Below are positions 16,770-25,681 of a stretch of DNA of 64,000 nucleotides, in pieces. Location of the stretch: NCBI GenBank assembly GCA_964496505.1, contig CAZBZV010000009.1:1-64000 (forward strand). Direction: 5' to 3'. How positions within the stretch are numbered: position 1 is the first letter of the stretch; the number at the start of each line of letters is the position of its first letter. This DNA comes from JAABVY01 sp964496505. GTDB lineage: Bacteria; Zixibacteria; MSB-5A5; JAABVY01. The notes under the pieces were generated by a model. It was not told the DNA's origin, searched no databases, and saw only the letters and a list, made by a program, of their open reading frames with translations. The position numbers were made by a program, and so were the translations under genes.

Positions 16770-19700
16770 ATGAAAAAGACTTCTTTTTTTGTTATGATGG
16801 TGGCCGTTATTGCGTTGACCACTACAATAATTGGCCAGAGTTTTGATAATCCTGACATTGCTGTTAATAAGCAGACAGTTCTGCAAAATATGAGCTTATC
16901 ACCGCTCTGTTTTACGGAAAATCAGGGACAATGGGATGAACGCGCCTTTTTCAGGGCAAATGCCGGGGGAGCAACTATGTGGTTTACCCGGGAGGGTGTT
17001 TATTATCAATTCCTGAGAAAAATCGACAGAGATATTTCCAATCCCGACCATTCATTTCAAATGCCGTATGAGCCTTTTGAGCTGAAGCCCGATAGCTTCG
17101 AGCAGCTTGTTATTAAGGCATCATTTGTTGGGGCGAATCCAAATCCTGTTATTTCAGGCAAGGAACTGATAGATTATAAGTGTAATTATTTTATCGGCAA
17201 TTATCCCAATGAGTGGCACACTGATGTTCCCAATTATCAGGCTGTTCAATTTGAAGAGATATATCCCGGTATAGATCTAAAATATTATGGCAATGGCATA
17301 CAGATGGAGTATGATTTCATTATCTCGCCCGGCACTGATTACACTCAGATACAGATTAAATATGATGGTGCCAGATCACTAAGCGTCAATTCTTCAGGTG
17401 AACTGGTAGTTCAAACAGACTGGGGAGATGTGATTGAGCAAAGGCCAATTATCTACCAGATGGATAGCGGTATGCGTCAAAAAATCGAAGGCAAATATAA
17501 AATAACAGGCGATAATATATTCTCGTTTAATCTGGATGATAATTATAATCCGAACTTGCCTCTTATAATTGATCCGGTACTGGTTTACAGCACTTATCTG
17601 GGGGGTAGCGGCACCGATATTGTATCTGATCTTGCGGTGGATAATTCGGGATGTGCTTATGTTGTTGGCGCAACATTTGGATATGATTTTCCGACGTTAA
17701 ATCCTTACCAAACTGATCAAGGAGATGTTGATATTATTGTTACTAAGCTATCTGATATGGGAAATAGTCTAATCTATAGTACATATCTTGGAGGAGGAGA
17801 CTGGGATCAAGGATTGGCCATTGATGTAGACAATCAAGGCTGTGCATATATCACAGGGGCAACATGTTCATATTCCTTTCCAACTGTCAATCCCTATCAA
17901 ACAAAGCCAGGTCCTATTGGTGACTTTGATGGCTTTGTTGCCAAATTCTCCAGCGCAGGCAACGATTTACTATATAGTACATATCTTGGAGGCAATGATC
18001 ATGAAAGCATCTCTGCCATAGTTGTTGATGCTTCAGGCTGCGCATATGTAACCGGAGGTACCAGTTCGACTGATTTTCCAACTTTGAATCATATTCAAAC
18101 CGATCAACCAGAAAAAGATGCATTTGTAACGAAAATTTCCAGTTCCGGCAGCAGCCTTATTTACAGCACTTATCTTGGAGGAAATCAGAGTGACGGCGCA
18201 ACAGACCTCGCGGTTGATGAATTCGGGTGTAGTTATATAACTGGCGGCACCAGGTCTACTGATTTCCCCATCAATAACCCATTCCAAGATCATGGAGGAA
18301 ATAATGATGTCTTTGTGACCAAACTATCCGGTTCTGGCAACAGCATGGCTTTCAGTACTTTTTTAGGTGGAGACAGCAATGAGGCTGGTCTTAGCATTGT
18401 GGTGAATGATATCGGCGAATCTTATATAACGGGAGTTACACTGTCCTCCGATTTCCCAACTCTAAATCCCATGCAGGAATACATGGGAAACGATGATGTC
18501 TTTGTTACAAAGCTCTCCAATACCGGCAACTCTCTCATCTACAGCACTTTTCTAGGTGGAAATGGTAAGGATAATGGTTTAGACCTCTTAATAGATGAAC
18601 TGGGATGTGTTTATGTTACAGGATTTTCCGGTTCAATAGATTTTCCTGTACTTAATCCATTTCAGACCTTTCAAGGTCAATTGGATGTCTTCATTACCAA
18701 AATCTCAAGCACTGGTAAAAGCCTCATTTACAGTACATATCTGGGAGGCAGCCAATTTGACGAAGGTCGTGGTATCGCAATTGATGATTCGGGATTTATA
18801 TACGTAGCCGGTTGCACAGAATCCGCGGGTTTTCCAACGGTCAATCCATATCAGACCGATCAAGGCTATTCTGATGGCTTTGTGGCTAAACTGCCTCAAT
18901 CCTTTCCAAGCAAAAGAGCAATCATCTCAATAGACCGTTCAGGCTCCATGGCACTCACAAATTCAATGGGACAATCCCGTCTGGAAAGAGCAAAATCGAT
19001 GGCGCATGATGAAATTGATAAGCTGCTGGATTTTAATGATCCAACATACCCGGGTACATTTCAAGTAGCAGTCATGAGCTTCAATGCTGATGGTATTATA
19101 CTACTTCAGGATTTCACAAGCAATGCAACTGATTTGAATGATGCAGTTGATGCTATCCAGAATCCACGGCATGACACACCGCTCGCGGCTGCCATGTGTC
19201 AATCTCACTGTCTGATTGACGACTTAGAGGCTGAAGCCAGGTATGTTTTCACCTATACCGATGGCCTGGAAAATGAAAGCCAGAATTTTGATATATGCAG
19301 CATTTGCCAGCCATGTAACGATCTTATATACACCGGCTGGAATTATGATTGCGATCCATACAATCCCTCAAGCTGCACAGACTGGCAAATTTGTTTGCAT
19401 AATCAGTTTTCACTGACCGGAATCAATATTGTCCACTATTTTGGTGAGCCGATAAATCCCTACGCAAAGGGATTGGATTCAGCTCTTGAGGATATGTATT
19501 TCCTAAAGAATACTGCCGAGGAATCGGATGGTGAATTTCTCTATCATTCGGATCAAGAGACAATTTGTGGTGATGCCAACAACGATGGCGCCTTAAATAT
19601 CAGCGATGCCGTATATCTCATTGTTTACATCTTCCAGGGAGGTTCGCCTCCGAAATATATGCCGTCAGCCGATTGCAACTGCGATGGCAATGTAAATATC

Positions 19701-19787
19701 AGCGATGCTGTCAATATTATAAATTATATATTCTTGAATGATAATGCGCCTTGCGATATTGATGGCAATGGAGAGCCGGATTGCTGA
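16770..19787 (+). CDS. Secreted seven-blade SBBP propeller, VWA and dockerin protein
   Basis: 1005 residues. Signal peptide MKKTSFFVMMVAVIAL... to about 23. Residues about 40-235 form the N-terminal domain common before SBBP repeats (FTENQGQW, GIDLKYYGNG, MEYDFIISPG). Residues about 270-710 hold seven repeats each opening (Y/F)ST(Y/F)LGG and containing a (C/S)(A/S/V)Y(V/I)(T/V)G strand, spaced about 64 residues: SBBP repeats, here exactly seven. Residues about 712-925 are a von Willebrand A-like domain with the metal site SIDRSGSM. The last 73 residues are the dockerin-like tail (CGDANNDGALNISDAV ... GEPDC). ATG preceded by GAGGGG. Probably surface-located and adhesive; monocistronic. Confidence 0.8.
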   Translation: MKKTSFFVMMVAVIALTTTIIGQSFDNPDIAVNKQTVLQNMSLSPLCFTENQGQWDERAFFRANAGGATMWFTREGVYYQFLRKIDRDISNPDHSFQMPYEPFELKPDSFEQLVIKASFVGANPNPVISGKELIDYKCNYFIGNYPNEWHTDVPNYQAVQFEEIYPGIDLKYYGNGIQMEYDFIISPGTDYTQIQIKYDGARSLSVNSSGELVVQTDWGDVIEQRPIIYQMDSGMRQKIEGKYKITGDNIFSFNLDDNYNPNLPLIIDPVLVYSTYLGGSGTDIVSDLAVDNSGCAYVVGATFGYDFPTLNPYQTDQGDVDIIVTKLSDMGNSLIYSTYLGGGDWDQGLAIDVDNQGCAYITGATCSYSFPTVNPYQTKPGPIGDFDGFVAKFSSAGNDLLYSTYLGGNDHESISAIVVDASGCAYVTGGTSSTDFPTLNHIQTDQPEKDAFVTKISSSGSSLIYSTYLGGNQSDGATDLAVDEFGCSYITGGTRSTDFPINNPFQDHGGNNDVFVTKLSGSGNSMAFSTFLGGDSNEAGLSIVVNDIGESYITGVTLSSDFPTLNPMQEYMGNDDVFVTKLSNTGNSLIYSTFLGGNGKDNGLDLLIDELGCVYVTGFSGSIDFPVLNPFQTFQGQLDVFITKISSTGKSLIYSTYLGGSQFDEGRGIAIDDSGFIYVAGCTESAGFPTVNPYQTDQGYSDGFVAKLPQSFPSKRAIISIDRSGSMALTNSMGQSRLERAKSMAHDEIDKLLDFNDPTYPGTFQVAVMSFNADGIILLQDFTSNATDLNDAVDAIQNPRHDTPLAAAMCQSHCLIDDLEAEARYVFTYTDGLENESQNFDICSICQPCNDLIYTGWNYDCDPYNPSSCTDWQICLHNQFSLTGINIVHYFGEPINPYAKGLDSALEDMYFLKNTAEESDGEFLYHSDQETICGDANNDGALNISDAVYLIVYIFQGGSPPKYMPSADCNCDGNVNISDAVNIINYIFLNDNAPCDIDGNGEPDC

Positions 19788-20026
19788 GCCAATTGCTCTT
19801 GACATCTCAATCCTCATCGCAAAAGATCTCACTCAGTAGGGGAGAATTAATGCCCTGCTATCTGAAAGCCATTGCGTAAGGCATCTACGTAATTTCTATG
19901 GATTTTAGTAGTATTGTGGCAACACATCTCAAAAGTTATCTTATTGGCGCAATGGTTGAGAGAATTACTAAAAGGTGAGCATATTAAGTCAAGTATGAAA
20001 TTCTTATAAATTTTGAGGAGGGTTTA

Positions 20027-20575
20027 GTGAGCAAGCGAGCTTTGGCAATCGCGTTTTTCTCGTTAATGTTTATTCTCATAACCGGCCTTGGTATAAATGC
20101 CCTGGCTCAGAAAGATATGCCGTTTGGCGGTTCTGACGATGTGGAATTTGCAAATAAGCTCTGGACCGCTATGGACGGTTACCAGGACTGGCCTATGAGG
20201 TCGGGGGTATATCCGGGCGCATCTCCGCACGGTAAATTCCTTAAGCTCTATTACAATATGGTACATGTCAAGGGCAAGCCATATCACATTGTGGTAAAGG
20301 ATAATTTTGGGGGAGAGGATGCTACTCAGGAAAAAGTGGCTGAATCGCCGGGCGATTATTTGGCTGCGGTGACTATTATGCTGCAGCGTGAAGATGGCTA
20401 TGATCCTGATAATAATAACTGGTTCTGGGTTAAGTATGGCCCTGACGGCAAAATATTAACAAACCCAAAAGGGGTTGCATTAGCTGGACGGGTAGCCAAA
20501 GGAACAGGGCAGGCATGCATATCCTGTCATGCCAATGCAAAAGGGGATGATTACCTGTTTACCAATGATCAATAA
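20027..20575 (+). CDS. Periplasmic monohaem cytochrome, P460-like
   Basis: 182 residues, GTG start with GAGGAGGG upstream. Signal peptide to about residue 27 (ends INALAQ). The body SGVYPGASPHGKFLKLYYN resembles cytochrome P460/c'-beta type domains, and the single haem-binding motif CISCH (about residue 165) precedes a short C-terminal DYLFTND, as is usual in that group. Likely a periplasmic electron-transfer or small nitrogen/sulfur-compound handling protein. It precedes a second cytochrome gene, but a strong terminator lies between them. Confidence 0.7.
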   Translation: MSKRALAIAFFSLMFILITGLGINALAQKDMPFGGSDDVEFANKLWTAMDGYQDWPMRSGVYPGASPHGKFLKLYYNMVHVKGKPYHIVVKDNFGGEDATQEKVAESPGDYLAAVTIMLQREDGYDPDNNNWFWVKYGPDGKILTNPKGVALAGRVAKGTGQACISCHANAKGDDYLFTNDQ

Positions 20576-20664
20576 ATGATCACGGCTATCATTCATCCTT
20601 CACAGGTTAATTCGGTTTTCAAAAAGATATAAGCTTTTTGATTCCGGGTTTAGTCGTGGAACAA

Positions 20665-20698
20665 ACCTCGGCCTCAATTAGGGGCCGGGGTGTTTATT
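20665..20698 (+). terminator. Intrinsic terminator after the P460-like gene
   Basis: Eleven-base stem ACCTCGGCCTC / GGGGCCGGGGT (G-U pairs at some steps) with a five-base loop, then GTTTATTA. Confidence 0.75.
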
Positions 20699-20721
20699 AT
20701 TAAAATATAAAGGGGAGGAAG

Positions 20722-21258
20722 ATGAAGATAATAATATCACTCATAATAATTCTGGCACTGGCGTTTGGATTATTTGTCATATTTATAAATTCCGGCATGT
20801 ATAATATCGCGGCAACATCCGAGCATACATCCCTGACATTGAAGATAATCAATACCACCCGAGATAATTCCATACGCAAACATGCTGAAGGGATAGAAGC
20901 GCCAGACCTGACCGATTCAGCAATGATACGAGCGGGATTCGAGCATTTCGATCAGATGTGTGTGACATGTCACGGCGCCATCGGAATCAGTAAAGATGAA
21001 TTTGCCAAAGGTCTTTATCCGGTGCCGCCCGCGCTTTCGGAGGAAATCGAGGAGTGGAGCTCGGCCGAGCTTTTCTGGATCACCAAGCATGGGATCAAAA
21101 TGACCGGCATGCCGGCCTTTGGAGATACCCATAGCGATGAGGATATCTGGACGATAGTAGCGTTTATGCAGAAACTGCCGGAAATGTCATATTATGATTA
21201 TACAAATCTTCGCAGGGGAGAGGAAGAGCAGGGTTTCGGCCATGACCATGAGCATTAA
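20722..21258 (+). CDS. Membrane-anchored c-type cytochrome with His-rich tail
   Basis: 178 residues. An uncleaved N-terminal helix (MKIIISLIIILALAFGLFVI) anchors one cytochrome c domain to the outside of the inner membrane. Haem attachment CVTCH near residue 80, axial Met in MTGMPAFGDTH near 134. The end is GFGHDHEH, a possible metal-binding tail. ATG with GGGAGG. It shares polarity with the P460-like cytochrome upstream, and both could serve one periplasmic electron chain, which is inference. Confidence 0.78.
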   Translation: MKIIISLIIILALAFGLFVIFINSGMYNIAATSEHTSLTLKIINTTRDNSIRKHAEGIEAPDLTDSAMIRAGFEHFDQMCVTCHGAIGISKDEFAKGLYPVPPALSEEIEEWSSAELFWITKHGIKMTGMPAFGDTHSDEDIWTIVAFMQKLPEMSYYDYTNLRRGEEEQGFGHDHEH

Positions 21259-21353
21259 TAAGAGCATATAAAAACTCACGGCCGTAGCACCCGTTATGTC
21301 CGTGATTATTCTGTCATAATGAGAGGTAGATGTGGGGATGTCTACCCTCCTCG

Positions 21354-21390
21354 AAACCGCCGGAGAAAAAAATCTCCGGCGGTTTTGATG
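21354..21390 (+). terminator. Strong intrinsic terminator
   Basis: Thirteen-base perfect stem AAACCGCCGGAGA / TCTCCGGCGGTTT with a six-base A loop, followed by T-rich sequence. Ends the cytochrome transcript before the isocitrate dehydrogenase gene. Confidence 0.85.
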
Positions 21391-21501
21391 TTATTTTGCA
21401 GTTTTTGTGACTGCCCGGAAACCTTTTTCAAAATCGATAATTATAGTACAAATTAAGTTTGAGAAGTGGACTATAAGAATATATGTTACGAGGTTTTGAA
21501 A

Positions 21502-22536
21502 ATGGGATCTTATGAAATCACACTAATTCCCGGCGATGGCATCGGGCCGGAAATCACCAAAGCCACTGTTGATATTATCGAAGCCACCGGAGTGGATATC
21601 AACTGGGACAGGCAGATTGCCGGTATGGAGGCAATGCCCACACATGGTGAGCCTGTACCGAAGGAACTTTTGGATTCAATAGAAAGAAATCGAATCGCCC
21701 TTAAAGGGCCTTTGACCACAGTGGTCGGCAAGGGCTTCCGTTCCGCAAATGTCACTCTTCGAAAGGAACTGGAACTCTATGCGAATCTTCGCCCCGTGAA
21801 AAATATTCCCGGTATCAAATCACGTTATGATGATATCGATCTGGTAATTGTGCGTGAGAATACCGAGGATTTGTATTCCGGGATAGAGCATGTTATCGCC
21901 CCGGGAATATCACAGTCGATCAAAGTCATTACAGCTATCTCATCGGCCCGAATCGCCCGCTGGGCCTTTAATTATGCACAGCGTATGGGGCGTAAGAAGG
22001 TTACGGCAGGACATAAGGCCAATATTATGAAATTATCAGATGGGCTCTTTCTGGACAGCGCCGGGGATGTCTCCAAAGAATTTCCTGAAATAGAATACAA
22101 TGACAGGATTATCGATAACCTTTGTATGCAGCTCGTAATGAATCCCCATCAGTTCGATATCCTGCTTCTGTCGAATCTCTATGGCGATATCGTATCCGAT
22201 CTTGTAGCTGGTATGGTCGGCGGCCTGGGAGTCGTGCCCGGTGCGAATATCGGCGATAAGTATGCAGTTTTCGAGGCGGTTCACGGCTCCGCACCGGATA
22301 TCGCCGGAAAGAATATTGCCAATCCGACCGCAATGATATTCTCCGCGCTTCTAATGCTGAGGCATCTGGGCGAGGATGATGCGGCCGACAGAATATTTAC
22401 CGCAGTTACCCGGGTTTACAAGGAGGGCAAGCATGTGACCCGGGATGTCGGGGGTGAGGCGGATACGACCGAATTTGCGGAGGCGGTGATTGAGAAGATG
22501 GAAGCGGCCGTGAAGGATACTGTAAAAGAAATCTAA
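21502..22536 (+). CDS. Isocitrate dehydrogenase, NAD-type (isocitrate/isopropylmalate family)
   Basis: 344 residues from the ATG at 21502 with GAGGT upstream; an earlier in-frame start at 21466 lacks a site. Oxidative decarboxylation of isocitrate to 2-oxoglutarate in the TCA cycle. Family motifs: LIPGDGIGPEIT, the substrate loop GFRSANVTLRKELELYANLRP-like segment beginning KGFRSANVTLRK (the SxN pattern favours isocitrate over isopropylmalate), VIVRENTEDLYSG, the catalytic Lys in TAGHKANIMKL, the NLYGDIVSDL metal site and AVHGSAPDIAGKNIANP. No leuB partners are near. NAD use is inferred from its short homo-oligomeric class. Confidence 0.85.
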   Translation: MGSYEITLIPGDGIGPEITKATVDIIEATGVDINWDRQIAGMEAMPTHGEPVPKELLDSIERNRIALKGPLTTVVGKGFRSANVTLRKELELYANLRPVKNIPGIKSRYDDIDLVIVRENTEDLYSGIEHVIAPGISQSIKVITAISSARIARWAFNYAQRMGRKKVTAGHKANIMKLSDGLFLDSAGDVSKEFPEIEYNDRIIDNLCMQLVMNPHQFDILLLSNLYGDIVSDLVAGMVGGLGVVPGANIGDKYAVFEAVHGSAPDIAGKNIANPTAMIFSALLMLRHLGEDDAADRIFTAVTRVYKEGKHVTRDVGGEADTTEFAEAVIEKMEAAVKDTVKEI

Positions 22537-22544
22537 ATGGAAAT

Positions 22545-22618
22545 GTCATTCTGAGCGCAGCGAAGAATCTGTTAGATTCGTGAGAGATTCTTCGGTCGCT
22601 GTGCTCCCTCAGAATGAC
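22545..22618. repeat. TCATTCTGAG palindromic repeat, copy 3
   Basis: GTCATTCTGAGCGCAGCGAA at the left and CCCTCAGAATGAC at the right, 74 bp, nine bases past the isocitrate dehydrogenase stop. Nearly identical to copy 1 at 115-188, including the length. Confidence 0.85.
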
Positions 22619-22625
22619 GTGTATT

Positions 22626-22660
22626 GAAAAAAGCCTGCTTTATTTCAAAGCAGGCTTTTA
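22626..22660. terminator. Bidirectional terminator between convergent genes
   Basis: Stem AAAAGCCTGCTT / AAGCAGGCTTTT, flanked by A on the left and T on the right, so it can end both the plus-strand dehydrogenase and the minus-strand adaptor transcript. Confidence 0.8.
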
Positions 22661-22682
22661 CTTCTTCGATATCTCAATATTA

Positions 22683-23999
22683 TTAATCGCTTTTCTTCAA
22701 ACCGCCCATTGAGCCTCTATAGCGTTCCATGCGTTCACGAAATTCGGCACGCTGTTTCATCATCAATGAGAACGGTGTGGCATCGACAGTATCGCCGACT
22801 GAAATACCGGAGAGAACATGCGTATAATCCAGATTGGATTTGCCTACGCTGACCAGTTCCGGCACGAATTCGCCTTCACGCTTGACCAAAACTACCTTCT
22901 TGTCGGCAATGGCTTCGCGCTGCTCTTGGCGCTTCTTGCGCATCTCGGCAATCTCCTCCGGACTCATATTCTTCATCTTTTCGCGCATTTCCTCACGGCT
23001 CATCTGTTTCTGGCCACCCTCCTCGCCGCCGATTTTCTTATCGCCCTGTGCGATCTCGCCTGTAAATCCGACCTCTTCCGGATCCTTAATCGCACCGTTA
23101 GGCACCAGAACCGCATCATAGGCCTCGGCGGTTATAATTTCGATGGAGCTGTTCATTCCGGCCTTCAGGTAGCCCTCGCTGTTATCGATTTGAGTTGTAA
23201 CCTCGAAGACGGTGACATTTTGCTCGACCGTTGCCATAGGCGCAATCTTCATCACCTGTCCCCGAAAATTCAAATCGGGATAAGCATCGGCATTAACCTT
23301 AACCTTCTGGCCCATTTCAATCTGCCCGATATCTGTCTCGTCAACCTCTGCCACGACATAGACTGAATCCATCTCCGCCACCTGCATAATCAGGGTTCCG
23401 CCGGTAACTGTGGATACGCCCGATGATATAATTTGTCCTTCCTCGACTTCCTTGCGCAACGCAATTCCGCTTATGGGAGATCGTATTTCGGTATCCTCAA
23501 GTTGTTCCTCGGCAATTGAGAATGCGGCCTCATTGCGTACAAGGCTGGCTCTGGCCTGCTCCAGAAGCAGCTCCATGTCATCCAGTTCCTTCTCCGAGGC
23601 CAAACCCTTCTCAAACAGTGTCTTCTGCCGTTCGAATTCTCTTTGCCGCTTATCTACAGTAACCCTGGCAACGTTCAAATCAGCTTTGGCCTGGCGGTAG
23701 CTGTTCATTACGGTGGTTGTGTCGAGGCGGCAGATCAGGTCGCCCTTTTGAATATAATCGCCCACATCGACAGCCATTTCGATTATCTCTCCCGAGGCCT
23801 TGGACTTTATCTCTACAGTCTGCACCGGGGTAATCCGTCCGTTGGAATGGATCGATACTACCAGATCGCCCTTAAAGGCTTCCGCAGTAATTTGTTGAAT
23901 TTCAAATGGGTTTTCCTCACCGTTTTTGCCATAAACGAAGAAATAGTAGCCCAATGCCGAAATTATCAGGACTACCGCAATTATTATGAACTTTTTCAT
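22683..23999 (-). CDS. RND/MacA-type periplasmic adaptor protein
   Basis: 438 residues. An N-terminal membrane anchor (MKKFIIIAVVLIISALGYYFF), split biotinyl-lipoyl domain (KSKASGEIIEMAVDVGDYIQKGDLICRLD), a long coiled-coil hairpin (about 95-165), then LEDTEIRSPISGIALRKEVEEGQ and beta-barrel and membrane-proximal parts. A Glu/Lys/Met-rich insert (about 325-365, SREEMREKMKNMSPEEIAEM) is unusual for the family and may be a flexible charged loop. No MacB/RND pump or TolC gene adjoins it, so it is an orphan adaptor here. Ends in GGLKKSD. Confidence 0.85.
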   Translation of the reverse strand: MKKFIIIAVVLIISALGYYFFVYGKNGEENPFEIQQITAEAFKGDLVVSIHSNGRITPVQTVEIKSKASGEIIEMAVDVGDYIQKGDLICRLDTTTVMNSYRQAKADLNVARVTVDKRQREFERQKTLFEKGLASEKELDDMELLLEQARASLVRNEAAFSIAEEQLEDTEIRSPISGIALRKEVEEGQIISSGVSTVTGGTLIMQVAEMDSVYVVAEVDETDIGQIEMGQKVKVNADAYPDLNFRGQVMKIAPMATVEQNVTVFEVTTQIDNSEGYLKAGMNSSIEIITAEAYDAVLVPNGAIKDPEEVGFTGEIAQGDKKIGGEEGGQKQMSREEMREKMKNMSPEEIAEMRKKRQEQREAIADKKVVLVKREGEFVPELVSVGKSNLDYTHVLSGISVGDTVDATPFSLMMKQRAEFRERMERYRGSMGGLKKSD

Positions 24000-24113
24000 T
24001 CCAAACTCCAGTCAGCCGACATCAATCAGTGATCGCAAAATTTTAGACACATAATTTAGCATAAAACTTGCAAAAAACAAGCGGATACGGCTGATATCCC
24101 GCTTATTTGTTTC

Positions 24114-24142
24114 TTGACCTCTTAGAACAATTATATTACTAT
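24114..24142 (+). promoter_or_regulatory. Putative sigma-70 promoter of selD
   Basis: TTGACC at 24114, 17-base spacer, TACTAT at 24137. The ATG of selD is 18 bases further, so the leader is short and no clear Shine-Dalgarno sequence is seen. Confidence 0.5.
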
Positions 24143-24159
24143 CGCTGTTTAAGTTTCAT

Positions 24160-25209
24160 ATGAATAACTCGAAAGATGAAATATTCAAGCTGACTGAGAA
24201 AGTCTCCTGCGCCGGTTGAGCGTCAAAACTGGGTGCAGGTGCACTTCAACAGATTATAGGCGTATTGCCGCAGGTTTCAGATGAAAATCTGCTGGTGGGA
24301 TCGTCAACAGCCGATGATGCCGGAGTATACCGTATTTCCGAGACAGAGGCGTTGATTATGAGCACCGACTTTTTTCCGCCGATTGTGGATGATCCTTACC
24401 GTTTCGGGCAGATTGCGGCGGCTAATGCTCTCTCGGATATCTATGCCATGGGCGGGAAGCCGCTTGTGGGGCTTAATATTGCCTGTTTTCCAGCCGAAAT
24501 GCCCCATTCGCTCCTATCCGAAATATTACGCGGCGGTCAGGAGAAAGTCCAGGAGGCGGGGGCATTGATTATTGGCGGCCATACGGTTAAGGATAAGGAA
24601 TTGAAATACGGCCTGGCGGTTACAGGACGAATTCTGATAAAGGATATCAAGACCAACGCCAATGCCAAACCGGGCGATCTTTTGATCCTCACCAAACCGC
24701 TGGGAACAGGGATAATCTCCACAGCTTTGAAGAATAATCAGGCTGATGAGACGGATGTCGAATTTATTATGAATCAGATGTCTGAGTTGAACCGCATTGC
24801 GGCGGAGATTATGGTAAGACACGGGGCCAATGCCGCCACCGATATTACCGGATTCGGCCTGATCGGTCATATGATCGAGTTGTCAAGAGCTTCGATTATA
24901 AGCTGTAAAATTCATTCACAGAAAGTCCCTTTGATTCCGAATGCTCTGGGTTATGCCAAAGGCTTTATTCCGGGCGGACTGAATGACAACCGTAAGACAT
25001 TTGACAAAGATGTTGATATTAAGATCGACCTGGATCAGGACCTCGAGACAATTTTCTACGATCCACAGACCTCGGGCGGACTTCTGATTTCCGCTCCTCC
25101 GGAAAAAGCGGAGAAGATTCTGCAGGAGCTTCATTCCGAGGGGATTGAATCCGCCGCCGTGATCGGCGAGGTTACAGAAAAGCAGGATAATTACATCGAA
25201 ATCCATTAA
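24160..25209 (+). CDS. selD: Selenide, water dikinase (selenophosphate synthetase), selenocysteine-containing
   Basis: 349 residues when the in-frame TGA at 24217-24219 is read as selenocysteine (U20). SelD makes selenophosphate from selenide and ATP for Sec-tRNA and selenouridine. The N-terminus reads ...KVSCAGUASKLGAG, the exact family active-site pattern in which position 20 is Cys or Sec and K23 is catalytic. Downstream are DDAGVYRI, ADDAG metal site, ANALSDIYAMGGKP, GGHTVKD, TDITGFGLIGH and DPQTSGGLL. A stop-free reading from 24265 alone would lack the catalytic loop, so the start at 24160 is preferred. trmO follows after 18 bases. No selA, selB or selC is in the window. Confidence 0.92.
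24217..24246 (+). promoter_or_regulatory. Sec UGA codon and putative bacterial SECIS hairpin
   Basis: UGA at 24217-24219 is followed by a small hairpin at 24231-24246: stem GGGTGC/GCACTT (the outer two pairs G-U) with loop AGGT. The loop G residues lie 18-19 bases past the UGA, in the spacing expected for bacterial SECIS elements, whose loop needs a G near its start. Confidence 0.65.
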
Positions 25210-25227
25210 ATGTGAGAAGAATAAATC

Positions 25228-25671
25228 ATGGATAGATATACGTTTAAACCTATTGGTATAATCCACACGCCGTATAAAACTACCGGTGACTGTCCGAAGG
25301 GCGATTATCATAATAAGGGTGTCAAGGCCTATATCGAGCTCATGCCGGAGTACAAAGATGGTTTGATGGACCTGGACGGCTTCTCGCATCTGATATTGGT
25401 CTGGGTATTTCATGAGTCCGAGGGATATGAGCTGATTGCCTCGCCTCCTCATGATGACGAACAACACGGCGTTTTTGCCACCCGCTCACCGAAACGTCCC
25501 AATCCAATCGGGCTCACGGTGGTAAAGCTTACTAAGGTTGAAGGGGCTACATTGTATATTGAGGATCCGGATATGCTTGACGGCACGCCGCTTCTGGATA
25601 TCAAGCCATATCTGTTGCCGCCGGAAACATTGGGCAAGGTCAAGAAGGGCTGGCTGGATAAAGATAAATAG
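25228..25671 (+). CDS. trmO: TrmO (TsaA-like) tRNA methyltransferase
   Basis: 147 residues, complete YaeB/TsaA-like beta-barrel domain that N6-methylates threonylcarbamoyladenosine at position 37 of some tRNAs using S-adenosylmethionine. Motifs: FKPIGIIHTPYKT, DLDGFSHLILVWVFHES, HGVFATRSPKRPNPIGLTVVKL and DGTPLLDIKPYLL. The C-terminal extra domain of enteric TrmO is absent, as in many bacteria and archaea. Follows selD after 18 bases, both acting on tRNA-linked chemistry; the link may be accidental. Confidence 0.85.
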   Translation: MDRYTFKPIGIIHTPYKTTGDCPKGDYHNKGVKAYIELMPEYKDGLMDLDGFSHLILVWVFHESEGYELIASPPHDDEQHGVFATRSPKRPNPIGLTVVKLTKVEGATLYIEDPDMLDGTPLLDIKPYLLPPETLGKVKKGWLDKDK

Positions 25672-25681
25672 ACGCTACTTA

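Noticed and set aside
17587..18750. Regularly spaced DNA repeats suggesting a CRISPR or tandem array
   Set aside because: The period (about 190 bases) and sequence follow the translated SBBP propeller blades, and the units differ in sequence; there are no spacers.
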